Part shown: one piece after another, positions 33,242 through 44,167 of the stretch
How the letters are laid out: each line of letters opens with the position of its first letter
Position numbering within the stretch: the stretch's first letter is position 1
DNA from: Anodontia alba
Taxonomy: Eukaryota > Mollusca > Bivalvia > Lucinida > Lucinidae
Direction: 5' to 3'
NCBI GenBank assembly: GCA_964016985.1
Contig: OZ024821.1
Span: forward strand, 16,231,211 to 16,295,210
Length of the DNA: 64,000 nt
Position numbers and translations under genes: made by a program
The notes under the pieces: model-generated
What the model saw: only the letters and a program-made list of their open reading frames with translations
What the model was told of the DNA's origin: nothing
The model's database searches: none

Positions 33242-34539
33242 CAGGCCAGCTCGTCTCAGACCAGCCTTACAGACCTGCTATGTATGCCATTTGGAACGAC
33301 ACATGTAGTTTTCCAGGTTGTGTTATCATGTTACCATCTATACCAGTCGCTTTATTCATTTTGCGGTAACCATATAAATCTAGCGATTGTTTTCAATTTA
33401 ATATAACAACAAGACAACAGATACATTAAACTATAAAACTGCAGGCATCAAATTGCATATTAATATAGACTATGACATATGCTCCACAAAAGCGACAAAT
33501 ACCACAAAGACGTTATCATACAAACGACTGTTAAATGCACAGTTTCTAGTTAAGCCATTCAATTATGTACAAACTGTATGATGTATATATGATCATCGCG
33601 ATCAAATGATTTGTGATAAGTAAGTGATTTCTATTAAATCAGTTAGTGATGTGTTTCAGTAGCCATTTTCGAATAAGTAAGTTATACCATAACAGAGCGA
33701 ACAAGTTGGTCAGAGCAATACAGTGCCTTCTGTCGGTATAGCCTTAAGGTAGCTTTAAAGTTTTGTAGTATAGTTGCAGAAATATTTATGCCTCCAATGG
33801 TTGAATATGTAAATGTATGCTGATATGTATGTTGTATCTTTACAAGATACAAGATATAAGTTTCTGTATGCTATGATGTTTGTGGAACATTATCAGTGTC
33901 ATATGCTCGATGATGAGACATCTTTACTGCATAGATGAACAGTACTGATGCAGTATTTTCAGAAATCAATTTTATATCTCCCGTATTTCAAACAATTCTA
34001 CCAAGCATCAACTTAAAAGTCTACATTTTTAAGTTGTAAGTTGCATTGTGAAAATGAATGCGTATTTTGTAATCCTATATGTCATAAGTCCCTTTCACAA
34101 GTACAAAATTAGAATAAAACATGAGGAGTTTATTGTTTTACCTTCTACTCTGGAGATGGGCGGGAGATTTACAAGTTTTACAAAACATATCATACGTTCA
34201 ATATACATGTAATGTGAGGCTGCTAGCGATGTAACTCTACTTTTATATGCTATCAAAGATTTCATAAAAGCAAACAGCTGTGTAACTTCCAGTAACCTCA
34301 CGTGCACTTTTAGAAAAAAACAAATACCTATTTCATTCCAGTTTTTAATAATTGTATTTGCATGATTCAAGACAGATGTCTCCTTCTCTTTCAATGTTAA
34401 TCTGATTGAAAACAGTTCTCTGGGACAAAACATAGTTTTTCAAACTTACATGCGACGAGGCATTTTGAGTAAGAGACATGAGGCTAACATTAGATGTTTT
34501 AATATTATATTAATAGTCTCCATATACGTTACTTCATCC

Positions 34540-35512
34540 GTATGGACATGCAATATGCTTTTACTATCGGGAGACACTCACTCAAATCCTGGTCATATCT
34601 CTACATCATCGTAAGGTAGCTCTCAAGAATCTTTGGTAAGCCTTACTTCAGAACCATTTAATTTTTCTAATCTTTCAAATCACTTGTCCTTTATGCATTA
34701 CAATGTACAGAGTTTTCTTCCTAAAATTGATTTGTTACCTGCTGAATTATGCGACTTTGACATACTTGCATTTTCAGAAACATGGCTAAACCCGTCTTTC
34801 CTGACTGCTGACATTTTAATACCGTCTTACAGAGAACCTGTGCGGAAGGACAGGATAGGCGATAACCATGGGGGTGTCATGATTTATGTTAAAAACTCAA
34901 TAATTATTTAAGCGCAGGAATGACCTGGAACTATGCGGCATAGAGTGTATTTAGATTGAACGAAAACGTATACTTTTTGGCCTATTTTACCGTCCACCTA
35001 ACTCTGAATACTACATTGCCATAGCAGATTCTATACATATTGCAGCTGACTCGAGTATTCAAGACATAGTCATAACAGGTGATTTAATTTTATCATGTTA
35101 AAGACGAAATCATCTCACAAAGTAAATAGTATTTGTGAAGAACTTTCGCTCCTTCAAATGATTCAGGACCCAACACATTTTACAGAAAATTCTTCTTCTT
35201 TAATAGATCTTCTTATTGTCAATAATAAAAATAGGGTTACTACTTGCGGCGTAGGTGAGTCATTTTTAACCAATATATACGTTACTATTGTCCCATATAC
35301 GGAGAACTTAACTTTTGCAAGCCAAAACAAACAGCTTTCTCACGTCGAATATGGCAATACGATTATGGAAATTATGACGTAGTTATATTTTGCCATATAC
35401 TGTACAGACTCCTCTTCAATCTATTGTTCTTTCACCTGATGAGGTCGTTAAAACTTTTAAATCGCTCCCGATCATTAAAGCTTCCGGTCCAGACGGTATC
35501 AGCGGTCTCATA
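34540..35512 (+). pseudogene. CR1/L2-like non-LTR retrotransposon ORF2 fragment
   Basis: In order: LLLSGDTHSNPGH (the 'GD-x-x-x-NPGP' start typical of these ORF2 proteins), an in-frame stop, LSFMHYNVQSFLPKIDLL (endonuclease start), DILAFSETWLNPSF (SETWL with the catalytic Glu) and KDRIGDNHGGVMIYV. After a frameshift comes ILFGLFYRPPNSEYY and DIVITGDL, and after another PTHFTENSSSLIDLLIV. Then comes a jump to reverse transcriptase text LSPDEVVKTFKSLPIIKASG with PDGISG. About 150-250 residues between endonuclease and polymerase are missing, and the polymerase stops after its first motif. It is not functional. Confidence 0.85.
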
Positions 35513-36400
35513 ACTTTATGCAGACAGCAACAGGCCAAGTCAACGGATTCCATTACCTTTGGTGTCTGTTGCATAGTGGTTAGAAGGCATCTCAATCTGT
35601 TACTCAAAAATGCCGACAGCATTTTTCACTGCTCGCCTAACCCAGGATAGCCTATAGTTGAATATTCGTTATTTATCCGGCAAGTTACGTCTTGAGAATG
35701 GTTTCATTAGCCATGTCCTCAAAGGAAAAGCGCCATCTCCGATAATAAAGTAAGGTCTGTCCAAATTCGGGGGTGAGTCTGCTGTTGGAAAACCTATGGT
35801 ACCATTATCAATGACTTCTTTCAGTTCTGACTGGTGTTGAATGTCGGCGTCCGATGCAGAACCATTCGTCCCAATGTCGACCCAGATAAACTTATCGGCG
35901 TCTACTAGTGCCATCAAAACTATAGAATAGAACCGTTTAAAATTAAAGAAGAATGACCCGCCATTCTTAGGACACTGAATAGCGATATGTTTCCCATCTA
36001 GGATACCCATAGTGTGACAAATGTTCCATTGGTAGCGAAATGTTCGGCAATATCCTGCCACTCTTCTGGTGTAGTTGGGCATGCTATAACCTCTCTGCTT
36101 ATTCCTCGATGATCGCTTGGCACACGTCATGGACGAGCAGGGAAATGGTGTTATGAGCCACTCGGGAACCATACATCAATGTCCTATTGCTATCTCTTCT
36201 TGCTAAGTGGCGGATAGTTATAGCGAGCTTCATACCGGGATCCAGTGCTTTTCTGTACCAGGTATCGTTCTTGGTTAATCTGGGTCCCACCTGAGAAGTT
36301 CCCACAGCATTTGCGGGTCCATCTTGACATTCCTAAAAGCAGATACATGTTCTTCCCATAGTTCCGCTAGCAGACGCTCATACTGCCAAGAGGGGCCAAG
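35505..36400 (-). pseudogene. PIF/Harbinger (HARBI1-like) transposase pseudogene
   Basis: Minus-strand DDE_Tnp_4-type nuclease in at least three frames: KNDTWYRKALDPGMKLAITI, YGSRVAHNTISLLVHDVCQA, WNICHTMGILDGKHIAIQCP (first catalytic Asp), FYSIVLMALVDAD, IGTNGSASDADIQ, RPYFIIGDGAFPLRTWLMKP (second catalytic Asp), then a stop, RRAVKNAVGIF (the usual Glu of V-E-N-A-F-G is Lys here), and after a frameshift NRLRCLLTTMQ and ACCCLHKVMR. The C-terminus ends abruptly where the LINE polymerase fragment begins on the other strand. The region 36401-37154 is AT-rich without recognised features. Confidence 0.88.
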
Positions 36401-37154
36401 AGGTAGTAGATATTATAAAACAATATTGCAAATTCTGATTCATAATCGTATGTACGTCCACGATATTCGTAAATGCACGGTAGAATGACCATAAGTATTT
36501 GTGGGAAGAGCAAATCGTGGGCATATACTCCCCAAATACTCTCGATTTATCACGACTAACACGCCCACGATTTGTCGTGGAAAACCGGCGTTACAATTGT
36601 GACAGTGTGACCGAAACATTATAGTCAGATACTCTCGTGACATATGCAGACCAAACGCTGACTAAAGAAAGTGTATAATTAAAATAAATTGTTTTATTAC
36701 GAAAAAAAAGAAAGAAACAAATAAAAACAAAAAATACATATGTCCCTGAACGTTATCTATAATTATTATTTGTCAGAAACACGTTTCCTCAAAACAACAG
36801 AAGTGGCATTAATTTTGCAGACTATATTTCGTCGAGTAATTTAACGTACAATAGACTAATATGGAAATAAGCGCGAGGCATACTGTAGGATCATGTAGAC
36901 AGAAGAAAACGAATTCCCCTGCGATAATGAAAACTCGTCGAGACCTCCGCCTAGAAAACTTCGACATTTCAGCGATATGCGAGTTTGTGTATGCTGTCAA
37001 AGAGCCATTCCTATGAGAATCCTAACTTTATCTTTACAGGAATAAAATTTTGGAGTAACTTGTCATAATAATTAACACAAACATGCAAAACGAAAACATT
37101 AATCATTATACAAAATCGGCAGACCTGGCATTAAGTACTGAAACGTTAACAAAA

Positions 37155-37370
37155 AAGGTAAGAGAAAAGTCAAGGGAGTGCCACAATCACAAACCGCAGC
37201 CCTTCCGAGACCCCAAGAGGAAGAGGAAACCGGCAAATCTAAACAATCACAAACCGAACAAACGTACAGAAAAGCACTAAGATTAGCTCTCTCTTCCCCA
37301 AGCGAGGTAATCGCAATACTAAAAGGACTGAAAAACACAAGAACAAAATGACACACGGAAAGACATACAA
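37155..37370 (-). repeat. Dispersed repeat R, copy 2
   Basis: Reverse complement of 4287-4503 with small differences; no terminal repeats are visible. The overlapping 131-codon minus frame is not conserved in the other copy. Confidence 0.75.
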
Positions 37371-37396
37371 CAAAGTGCTCTGTAACAATTATACTA

Positions 37397-38104
37397 CAGA
37401 AAACTTCAATGACACAAACACCGATACATGTAGCTTGTTTACCGTGGCTGATACGCAATCGTTTTTGAGCTCCTAAAATTCTTCCTACAGTCAAGAAAAC
37501 AAATATTTAGGGATATATCCAATTTACTTTTTTGTTAAAATATATGTTGCGCGTACTTAGAAAATCATTGATGCGATTCTAATGAATCCACTCAACATAC
37601 CATTATTTATAGATCGAAAAAACAACCCTAAATTATCCAATTTGCGGCCAGACATGACGCTGTGATAACGCTATGATAACCCTCTGTGGCTCAAACTACA
37701 GTCAACCGTCTTTATACCGACACTCGATGCAACGACAAAATACGTTATAATGACAATTTGAATGTAACGAAACCTTCGCTCAGGAGATGACAGTTAATGA
37801 GGAATTATGCAAGAATATTGCATTAAAACTTCAAGCAACATATGTTTTGGATATTTGTTAGAATCGCCTCACTGAGGCAATTCTAACAAATATCCAAAAC
37901 AAATGTTCTGTGAGGAAATAAGAATACAACAAGGTCTTTGTTACATATTATTCTGTTCATTAAGGATTCTTTACAACAGCAAATTCATTTTAATGGCAAC
38001 ATCTTTGGGAACAAATGTTGTCGTTGTAACGAGGGTTCACTGAACCAGTCTCTAGAACAAATTTTCATGACCTCAAAGATGTTCGAGCCACTGAAGTTCA
38101 ACTG
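37397..38104. mobile_element. Pogo-like CAGTCGAACCTC MITE interrupted by a second MITE
   Basis: The decayed left end CAGAAAACTTCAATGACA and right end GAGCCACTGAAGTTCAACTG match the element at 61493-61855. The interior shows AGTCAAGAAAACAAATATTT, a mutated core hairpin (GCGATTCTAATGAATCCACT) and CCCTAAATTATCCAATTTGC. After CTCTGTGGCTCAAAC the text jumps at 37701 and resumes at 38043 with AACCAGTCTCTAGAACAAAT. The inner sequence is therefore a later insertion. Confidence 0.8.
37701..38042. mobile_element. Nested pogo-like MITE, CAGTCAACC ends
   Basis: The inverted ends CAGTCAACCGTCTTTATACC...CAACGAC and GTCGTTGTAACGAGGGTTCA-CTG enclose 342 bp. The preceding bases are TA; the following AA is a probable mutated TA. 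The centre is a palindrome of about 40-bp arms in which GTTTTGGATATTTGTTAGAA continues TCGCCTCACTGAGGCAATTC. It is close to the core of its host element. Confidence 0.82.
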
Positions 38105-38162
38105 TGATTTGAAAACCTAAATTCAACGATACATGTTATAGGAACTAAAACGCATTGGAGTT

Positions 38163-38270
38163 CTGCTCATGTATACGCTAGAGGGTGTAAGCAGTGTTGC
38201 AAACTTCATTACTGCTTATGAAGAGTCTCAATAAAACCGAGACTCCCATTTTCTTATCTGTAGTGTCTTC
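38163..38270 (+). mobile_element. GAGTCTCGGTT repeat (family K), copy 2
   Basis: Reverse complement of the 12738-12870 copy: GTTGCAAACTTCATTACTGC, TGAAGAGTCTCAATAAAACC and TTCTTATCTGTAGTGT. From 38271 to 38654 nothing is recognised. Confidence 0.65.
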
Positions 38271-38654
38271 TTTGTTTCCAAAGGCAATCTTTTTGACGTT
38301 TAATTTAATGCATGTGAAATCTACATGTATAAACAAGAAGAAACAATCAATCATCGGTTCTACCAAGTGTACTATTGAACCACACGTTTAAACTGAAACA
38401 TTATAGCTACACATCTTTCTATACAATACATATACAATATACGAAACATAATTCGTTTTGAAATTAAAAGTATAGAACGTTACTTGGTTGAAATTTGGTC
38501 ATTCAAACCTTAAATCAAAATTGTAAATGCACAGCGAAAAATCGGATGACTACGATAGCACTTCAATATACATATATCAGAAGATCAAAATGAAGAGAAG
38601 CCTGCGAGTGCAACCATCAATGGGTTCTCTTTAGAAACATTACCAGACAGTCGA

Positions 38655-38832
38655 ACTCGCCGCAACGTTGAAAACTTCCCCTCGGACACGAACACCCAAC
38701 GTAGACTCAAATAAGCCTGCGCATCCGCGTAGTCTGATCAGAATCGTCGTTGACCTCACGAAGATACTTCGCATACTACTTTGAATACTCGCTGGAGGCA
38801 TATGCCCGAAGGTGCGATTTCTGACGATTTGT
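38655..38832. mobile_element. CTGCGC-hairpin MITE, GCAACGT ends, copy 2
   Basis: CTCGCCGCAACGTTGAAAAC on the left; AGACTCAAATAAGCCTGCGC with CGCGTAGTCTGATCAGAATC as hairpin. The right end GCGATTTCTGACGATTTGTT is weak. Confidence 0.65.
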
Positions 38833-39029
38833 TCAAATTTTCAATTAGCATGGCAAGATGCAATTTGTCTGGATATTTAGGGTAAATACAGTGTTTGAAT
38901 TTATCCATTTAACATTCGTCATGACACAAACACTTCTGCAAATGATTTGATTGCAAACTCTGTTTTATTATATTAGTTACTAGCTTATGAACTGTACTTT
39001 ACCAATTATAAAATAAATAAATCGGCTCT

Positions 39030-39250
39030 AGCGGGCCCCGTAGCCTAGTGGATAGGAGAGTTGACTCTTAATCCATTAGGTTTCTCACTGCTGTGGTTCG
39101 AGCCTCGCTCGAGTCACATGTGGGAAAGCCAAGTTATGCTTACGGATGGTCAGGTGGTTGTTCTGCGGTTTTCGCCCACTTTGATGAACGACCGGCTTGA
39201 TATAAGTGAAATATTCTTGAAAGGGCCGTAAAACCCAAATCAAATCAAAG
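39030..39250 (+). mobile_element. tRNA-derived SINE, copy 1
   Basis: The head GGGCCCCGTAGCCTAGTGGA matches an A box, and GTGGTTCGAGCCTCG, about 45 bases on, matches a B box. The body has ACGGATGGTCAGGTGGTTGT. The tail reads AAGGGCCGTAAAACCCAAAT followed by an (ATCAA)-like A-rich end. Short direct repeats TCGGCTCT (39022) and TCAGCTCT (39251) are a possible target duplication. It would be transcribed by RNA polymerase III if active. Sequence from 39259 to 40009 shows only a faint CTGCGC-family relic near 39640. Confidence 0.85.
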
Positions 39251-40009
39251 TCAGCTCTGTTGTGTAGCAAATAAAAACAGGTTTCTGTCATATATTGCAT
39301 ACACGGATACATGTACCAATATATATAATATCATAATTTCTGCAAATTGATGGCAGAGGCTAAGTTTGTTTAGACTTTGTGTACATATACGCATGCACTA
39401 ACTGTTACTCGTCATATTTAAATGTAGAAATGTGATATGTTTTAACTGCTGTATCATGTATCATCTGCCTCCATCAAGTAACACAACACACGATCTTAAG
39501 TCATATGCATAAACTCAAAAGCAGCAAGAAAATCTGTAGAATCTGAACAAAGTGCATATTGTTTGCTCCTAGAATCCTTAAAGTTCTTACATTACATGTA
39601 TGTGACAGCGTACACTCTGGTCATTCTGTACGAGTGCAAATATTGATCGGAGTCTATACTGATCGTGTATATCAAAAGGTCTTTCTAGACAATGTCCGAG
39701 AGATGAAATTATTGAATAAGAGTGTTGGTGTTTAGTCTCTAGTAGCCATCATGGATTCTTGACAAGTATCATTTTATGAAATTGTACTTTTTTTTAAATA
39801 ATATCATTCGTAGTTTATCCTACGCGACTATTGAATAACTTGAAATGTTTAAGAGGAAATACGGTAACTTATAACACACATTGTATCATTATAATATGAA
39901 ATGATAACTGCTGTGCTGTCATTTATCTTTAAGTGTTAACCATTTCACCCTCGAATTTCTGACATGGACTATTCCATCTCTGAATTTGGACACATCCATT
40001 GTTTCAGAT

Positions 40010-40155
40010 AGGGGTTTAAGTCAAAAATCAATAAAAGAGAATTGCAAACAGTTTAGATCCTGATGAGACGGTTCGTTATGAGCCGTCTCATCTTGACCTG
40101 TACTGTTTGCAAAGGTATCTATATTAGTCTGTAGGGATGAAAGGGTTGATGTAAT
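40010..40155 (+). mobile_element. GGCTC-hairpin MITE, copy 2 (short)
   Basis: GAATTGCAAACAGTTTAGAT, GATGAGACGGTTCGTTATGA and GCCGTCTCATC, then GTACTGTTTGCAAAGG. The end GATGAAAGGGTTGATG is the reverse of the CTTTCAC end. The left CACTGCCACAGG block is absent. Confidence 0.75.
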
Positions 40156-40486
40156 TGTCCCACAAATGTGTTTAAAAGCACCTTGTGCCTGTTCTTGTGT
40201 ACGTCTGTCAATGCGTGGTTTCCAGATTAGTTTTACGGTCACTAGATACTGTTGGTTAATTTTATGCTATTTTTACAAAGGAGGCAACTTTTTCTGACTT
40301 CCTGTTTGCATTCTTGCAGACAATGTTGATGCGCTTCTAATGAATACTCACAACAACTGTTTTTGTGGAGAAGAAGAAAACGTTATTCCTAATATCCGCT
40401 CTTATTCAGAACTACGAACAAACTGTGAGTCTTCCTATTTTGTGGTACTGAAATTGCGCAGAAAATTTGCTACAGAGTTGACAAAG

Positions 40487-40723
40487 CAGCCGGGACACAT
40501 CATTTCAAACAAGACTGCATGTGTGCCCAGCGAAGTCTTAGATCAGCCTGCGCATTTGCGCAGTCTGATCAGTCTTTGCTGTCCGCCTGATGATGGCGTA
40601 GCTCCTTGGCTACCTACAGAGTACCCTGCGAACACTCTGATTAGAATGCACTGATATGCAGGCTGACCTGAGTCTTCGCTGAGTGCACATGCAATCTTAT
40701 AGCAAAGGCTGTGCTTCGGCTCA
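40487..40723. mobile_element. CTGCGC-hairpin MITE, GGGRCACAGCATTT ends, copy 2
   Basis: GCAGCCGGGACACATCATTT and AAAGGCTGTGCTTCGGCT as ends. The first hairpin is AGATCAGCCTGCGCATTTGC with GCAGTCTGATCAGTC. The second half-hairpin is ATGCAGGCTGACCTGAGTCT with TCGCTGAGTGCACATGC. Confidence 0.8.
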
Positions 40724-40957
40724 AATCGTGTTGACCTCATAAATAGTCTTATAAAGCTAAGCGGATTGATTCTCAACCAAATGCTATTAGACATAAACAC
40801 GGATCAAACCATCTATTCCGCGTAATTAATTTATTCCAGCATTCCCAACGTAAGGCACTACAGCATTCTATAAAACCGTTTCACTCCTACATACCTATTG
40901 TACTGTCCTTTTTAAACGGAAAAATATCTTTATTCAAAATACAAGCGAAACAACAAG

Positions 40958-41017
40958 AAAAAAAAAAAAAAAAAAAAACACAAAAAAAAAAAACAAAAAA
41001 CAAGAAAAAAAAAAACA
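40958..41017. repeat. A-rich low-complexity tract
   Basis: A-runs interrupted by single C and G; frames of 92 codons that cross it are artefacts. Confidence 0.92.
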
Positions 41018-41129
41018 GTGTTGATCTTCATCTAAAGTGTCATACAAACCTTCAAATAGTGCCGATCGTGATTCTGGTGTCGTCCAATAAATGTTTTTAA
41101 TGTTGCCATTGGAAACACCGAACATATAA

Positions 41130-41330
41130 AGGAACGAAACATCAGAGTCTCGGTTGCATTGAGACTCTTCATATTGCAGCAATGCAATTTGCAAGGTAGT
41201 AAACGCCACCAAAACCTGGCTTCAGTGGAACTAAATGTTCCAAGAAATCCGGAGTTCCATTGAACTCCGGATTTCTTGGAACATTTAGTTCCACTGAAGC
41301 CAGGTTTTCCTAAGGAAAATTAAAATCAAA
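41130..41330. repeat. Family K repeat with a 99-bp perfect palindrome
   Basis: Bases 41130-41205 carry CAGAGTCTCGGTTGCATTGA and ATTTGCAAGG, as at 12738. Bases 41211-41309 then form a palindrome in which AAACCTGGCTTCAGTGGAAC, TAAATGTTCC and AAGAAATCCGGAGTTC are each repeated inverted, with only CATT-sized spacing at the centre. A decayed relative (GCACAGGCTTAATCGGAACT, CAAGATACCGGAAACGTT) lies at 41738-41870. Confidence 0.8.
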
Positions 41331-41464
41331 ACTGCATTATGATGGAATACAGGGAGAATTTTACTGCACATATGACACATTTAACATCGACTGCATTAAA
41401 GTCAAATAAAATCTATAAAGGTTGTCTTTTCAAACATCATACATATAAAAAACGAACACTGGAG

Positions 41465-41737
41465 CATCACGAAAACATGCCTATATAATTTTGACCCCCT
41501 TAAACCCCACTTTTATATAGTAAAACTGAGGTTTACAGGGGTATACATTATTTTTCTTATTTCTGCTCAAAACATAGATTGTGGGTACTCGTAAGAACCG
41601 CCTAGGCGGTTCTAACGAGTACCAACAATCTATTTTTTGAGCAGAAATATCAAAAACATCAGAATTTTTTATCTGAAAATTTTCATTTTTTGGTGGGAAA
41701 ATTTTCAGTATATTTGAATAGGCATGTTTTCGTAATG
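41465..41737 (+). mobile_element. CATYACG-hairpin MITE, copy 7
   Basis: CATCACGAAAACATGCC to GGCATGTTTTCGTAATG. The loop is lost entirely, leaving the inner arms as AGAACCGCCTAGGCGGTTCT. The right flank carries a family K fragment. Confidence 0.92.
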
Positions 41738-42168
41738 GTCTCGGTTGAACTGAGCCTGTTCATATGGCAGAAATGCAGTTTGCAGGCTTCCATGTGCACC
41801 CCTTTCCCTCCTAGCACAGGCTTAATCGGAACTCGATTTTTCAAGATACCGGAAACGTTTCAGTGTTCTCAAAGAAAAAACAAAACAAAAAAATATACTA
41901 CGGTGAAACCTTCAGATGACTGCAAAACTGAAAGAATTAATGTTGTTAGTTCGATTTGCTTGGTTTTGAACAATATAGTTGGTTGCAGCCTATATGCAAA
42001 TATATGAGTATGCAACAAATGTGACCAATGTAATTTTGAGATGGTTTCTGACAACACCTGGGTATGTCAACATAATATAAAACACAACAGCTGCTATGTA
42101 ATCATTTCAAGAAGTCATGTTTATAATAGCATAAAGAAGTACACGCATATCCTATTTTAAACAGTCTA

Positions 42169-42297
42169 TTAGCATATGGTACATGGACTGACAATATGGC
42201 ATGCAGGTGTGGATAGACCGTATCGCTTGCCAGTCAGTCCATGTCTTCGAACTAACAGTTTAAAACATTCTTTCATAAACAATTTGATAACATAAAA

Positions 42298-42329
<32 letters not shown>

Positions 42330-42690
42330 TCAATAATAATAATGATAAAATTAATAATGACAATATTCTATTAGCATGTGGTACATAGACTGAAATAATG
42401 GCATGCAGGTGTGGGTAGTCCGTACTCTTACCAGTCAATCCATGTCTTCTAACTAATAGTTTAAAATATTCTTTCATTAGCGATTTAGAAGCATAAAAAT
42501 AATGATGCTAATAATAACAATAACATTCTTTCATAAGCAATTTGATAACATAACAGTATGTAAAATAATAATAATAATAATGGCATACTCTATTAGCATG
42601 TGGTGCATTGACTGACGTAATGGCATGTGAGTGTGGACGGTCCGTATCGTTTGCCAGTCAATCCACGTCTTCGAACTAATAGTTATAAAA
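42169..42690 (+). repeat. Three tandem units with interspersed (AAT)n
   Basis: TATTAGCATRTGGTACATRG, GGCATGCAGGTGTGG, a CCGTATCGCTTGCCAGTCA-like stretch, CCATGTCTTCGAACTAA and CATTCTTTCATAA recur near 42169, 42369 and 42590. AAT-rich microsatellite DNA (42300-42360 and 42560-42580) lies between them. Confidence 0.85.
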
Positions 42691-42982
42691 GTGGACGGCA
42701 GATGAGAAAAAGTGATATATTTTTCTCTTTTGTGAAGACAGAGATTTATCCAGCTGCGTGTATTTCTTTACGTATTGTTAGGATAATATTGAATAGGGCA
42801 CAGAATGGCACTTTTGTGCCCCATCTCTCGGTCTATCTGTCGCCTCACAGCCGAATGCCGGTCTGCCATAAATTGATCTACGGTGTGAGGACCTTGGAGG
42901 GGACGACCATATGATGGCCGGGGAGACACCAAATATGTAATTTAACTAATGTGCAATTGTTATTGTTTTTATTTATAGATCA

Positions 42983-43226
42983 GGGCCCAGTTGTTCAAAG
43001 CGTCGTTAGCTTAACGAGCTCGTTAAGGGTCATATCGTTAACTGTTTTAGCGGATTCAATACACAATATTCTGATATTTTTTGCTGAAAAAATGTGAGTA
43101 GCTTTTGCACTGCAAAAGCTACTCACATTTTTTCAGCAAACAATTTCAGTATATTTGCGTATCGATTGATGTAAATTTTAACGAATCGTTAACTAACGAC
43201 GTCGTTAGCTTTGAACAACTGGGCCC
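42983..43226. mobile_element. GGGCCCAG MITE, copy 3
   Basis: The best preserved copy: ends GGGCCCAGTTGTTCAAAG and CTTTGAACAACTGGGCCC, and the centre AAAATGTGAGTAGCTTTTGC pairs with GCAAAAGCTACTCACATTTT. Sequence 43227-43757 shows no recognised feature. Confidence 0.93.
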
Positions 43227-43757
43227 AGATCTTTAGATTCTATTGGTACATTTTAAGGTTCAACTTATTCTCAGAGTGTTTTATAAGGCTTTAAAATGTC
43301 CTTGTACATTGTGTATCAGCAAACATAATCTTTTAGGATATTTATTATTATTTTTTATTGGCTTAGTATTCAAAGAAACTTTTAACTGCGATTTCTAGAC
43401 AATTTAATTTAGACTCCATATATGTATGTCTTATGGATGGACTGTTGGCGTTAGGTCGACTTTGGACCAAGATGCACCAAAAATGCTCTGGTGTCGACCT
43501 GGCGAATTTGGCTGCCATATTTTACAATGTAAATGTGTATTACATATGTTATATAGTTTAAAAGTTTTTAATGAGGACAATATGTAAGATTAGTCCACTG
43601 TTTGCTAAATATTTTTTGTTTTGTTTTGGAGTGCGGTAAAGTAAACAGAAAGTCACAAAAATTGTCGCTCTTGGCGGATACATAAATCTACAAAGAGTAT
43701 CCAGCTCATTTAATTAAACATATTTAACGTGCACGTGCACGCTGACACATGACAAAC

Positions 43758-44034
43758 CATTACGAGAACACGCCTATTCAATATAGACAATTTCACCTCC
43801 TAAAACGGATCATTTTCAGATAAAAAAACTCTGATAATTTTCATATATCTGCTCAAAATATAGATTGTGGGTACTAGTTAGAACCGCCTCGGCGAGGCGG
43901 TTCTAACAAGTACCCACAATCTATGTTTTTGAGCAGAAATAAGAAAAATAATGTATACCCCTGTAAACCCCAGTTTTACTATATAAAAGTTGGATTTATG
44001 GGGGTCAAAATTAAATAGGCATGTTTTCAAGATG
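43758..44034 (-). mobile_element. CATYACG-hairpin MITE, copy 8
   Basis: CATTACGAGAACACGCC to GGCATGTTTTCAAGATG. The palindrome is intact apart from two compensated-looking arm changes (CTAGTTAGAACC opposite GGTTCTAACAAG). Confidence 0.92.
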
Positions 44035-44167
44035 TATATCATTATAATCTGAGATTATCTGCGCAAGACCATATACAGTCTGATCGACACAGTACCCATT
44101 TGATGTAAACAAATTAAATTCAAGTGTGTTCCAATAACATCCACAAAACAAGCTGCTGTTTTGTTTA

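Noticed and set aside
34095..34433. 112-codon minus-strand frame upstream of the LINE
   Set aside because: No similarity to any LINE ORF1 motif (no CCHC knuckle, no coiled coil), and it is on the opposite strand to the LINE.
37099..37494. 131-codon minus-strand frame as a signal-peptide protein
   Set aside because: It overlaps dispersed repeat R and the left end of a pogo-like MITE, and the other copy of R does not keep the frame.
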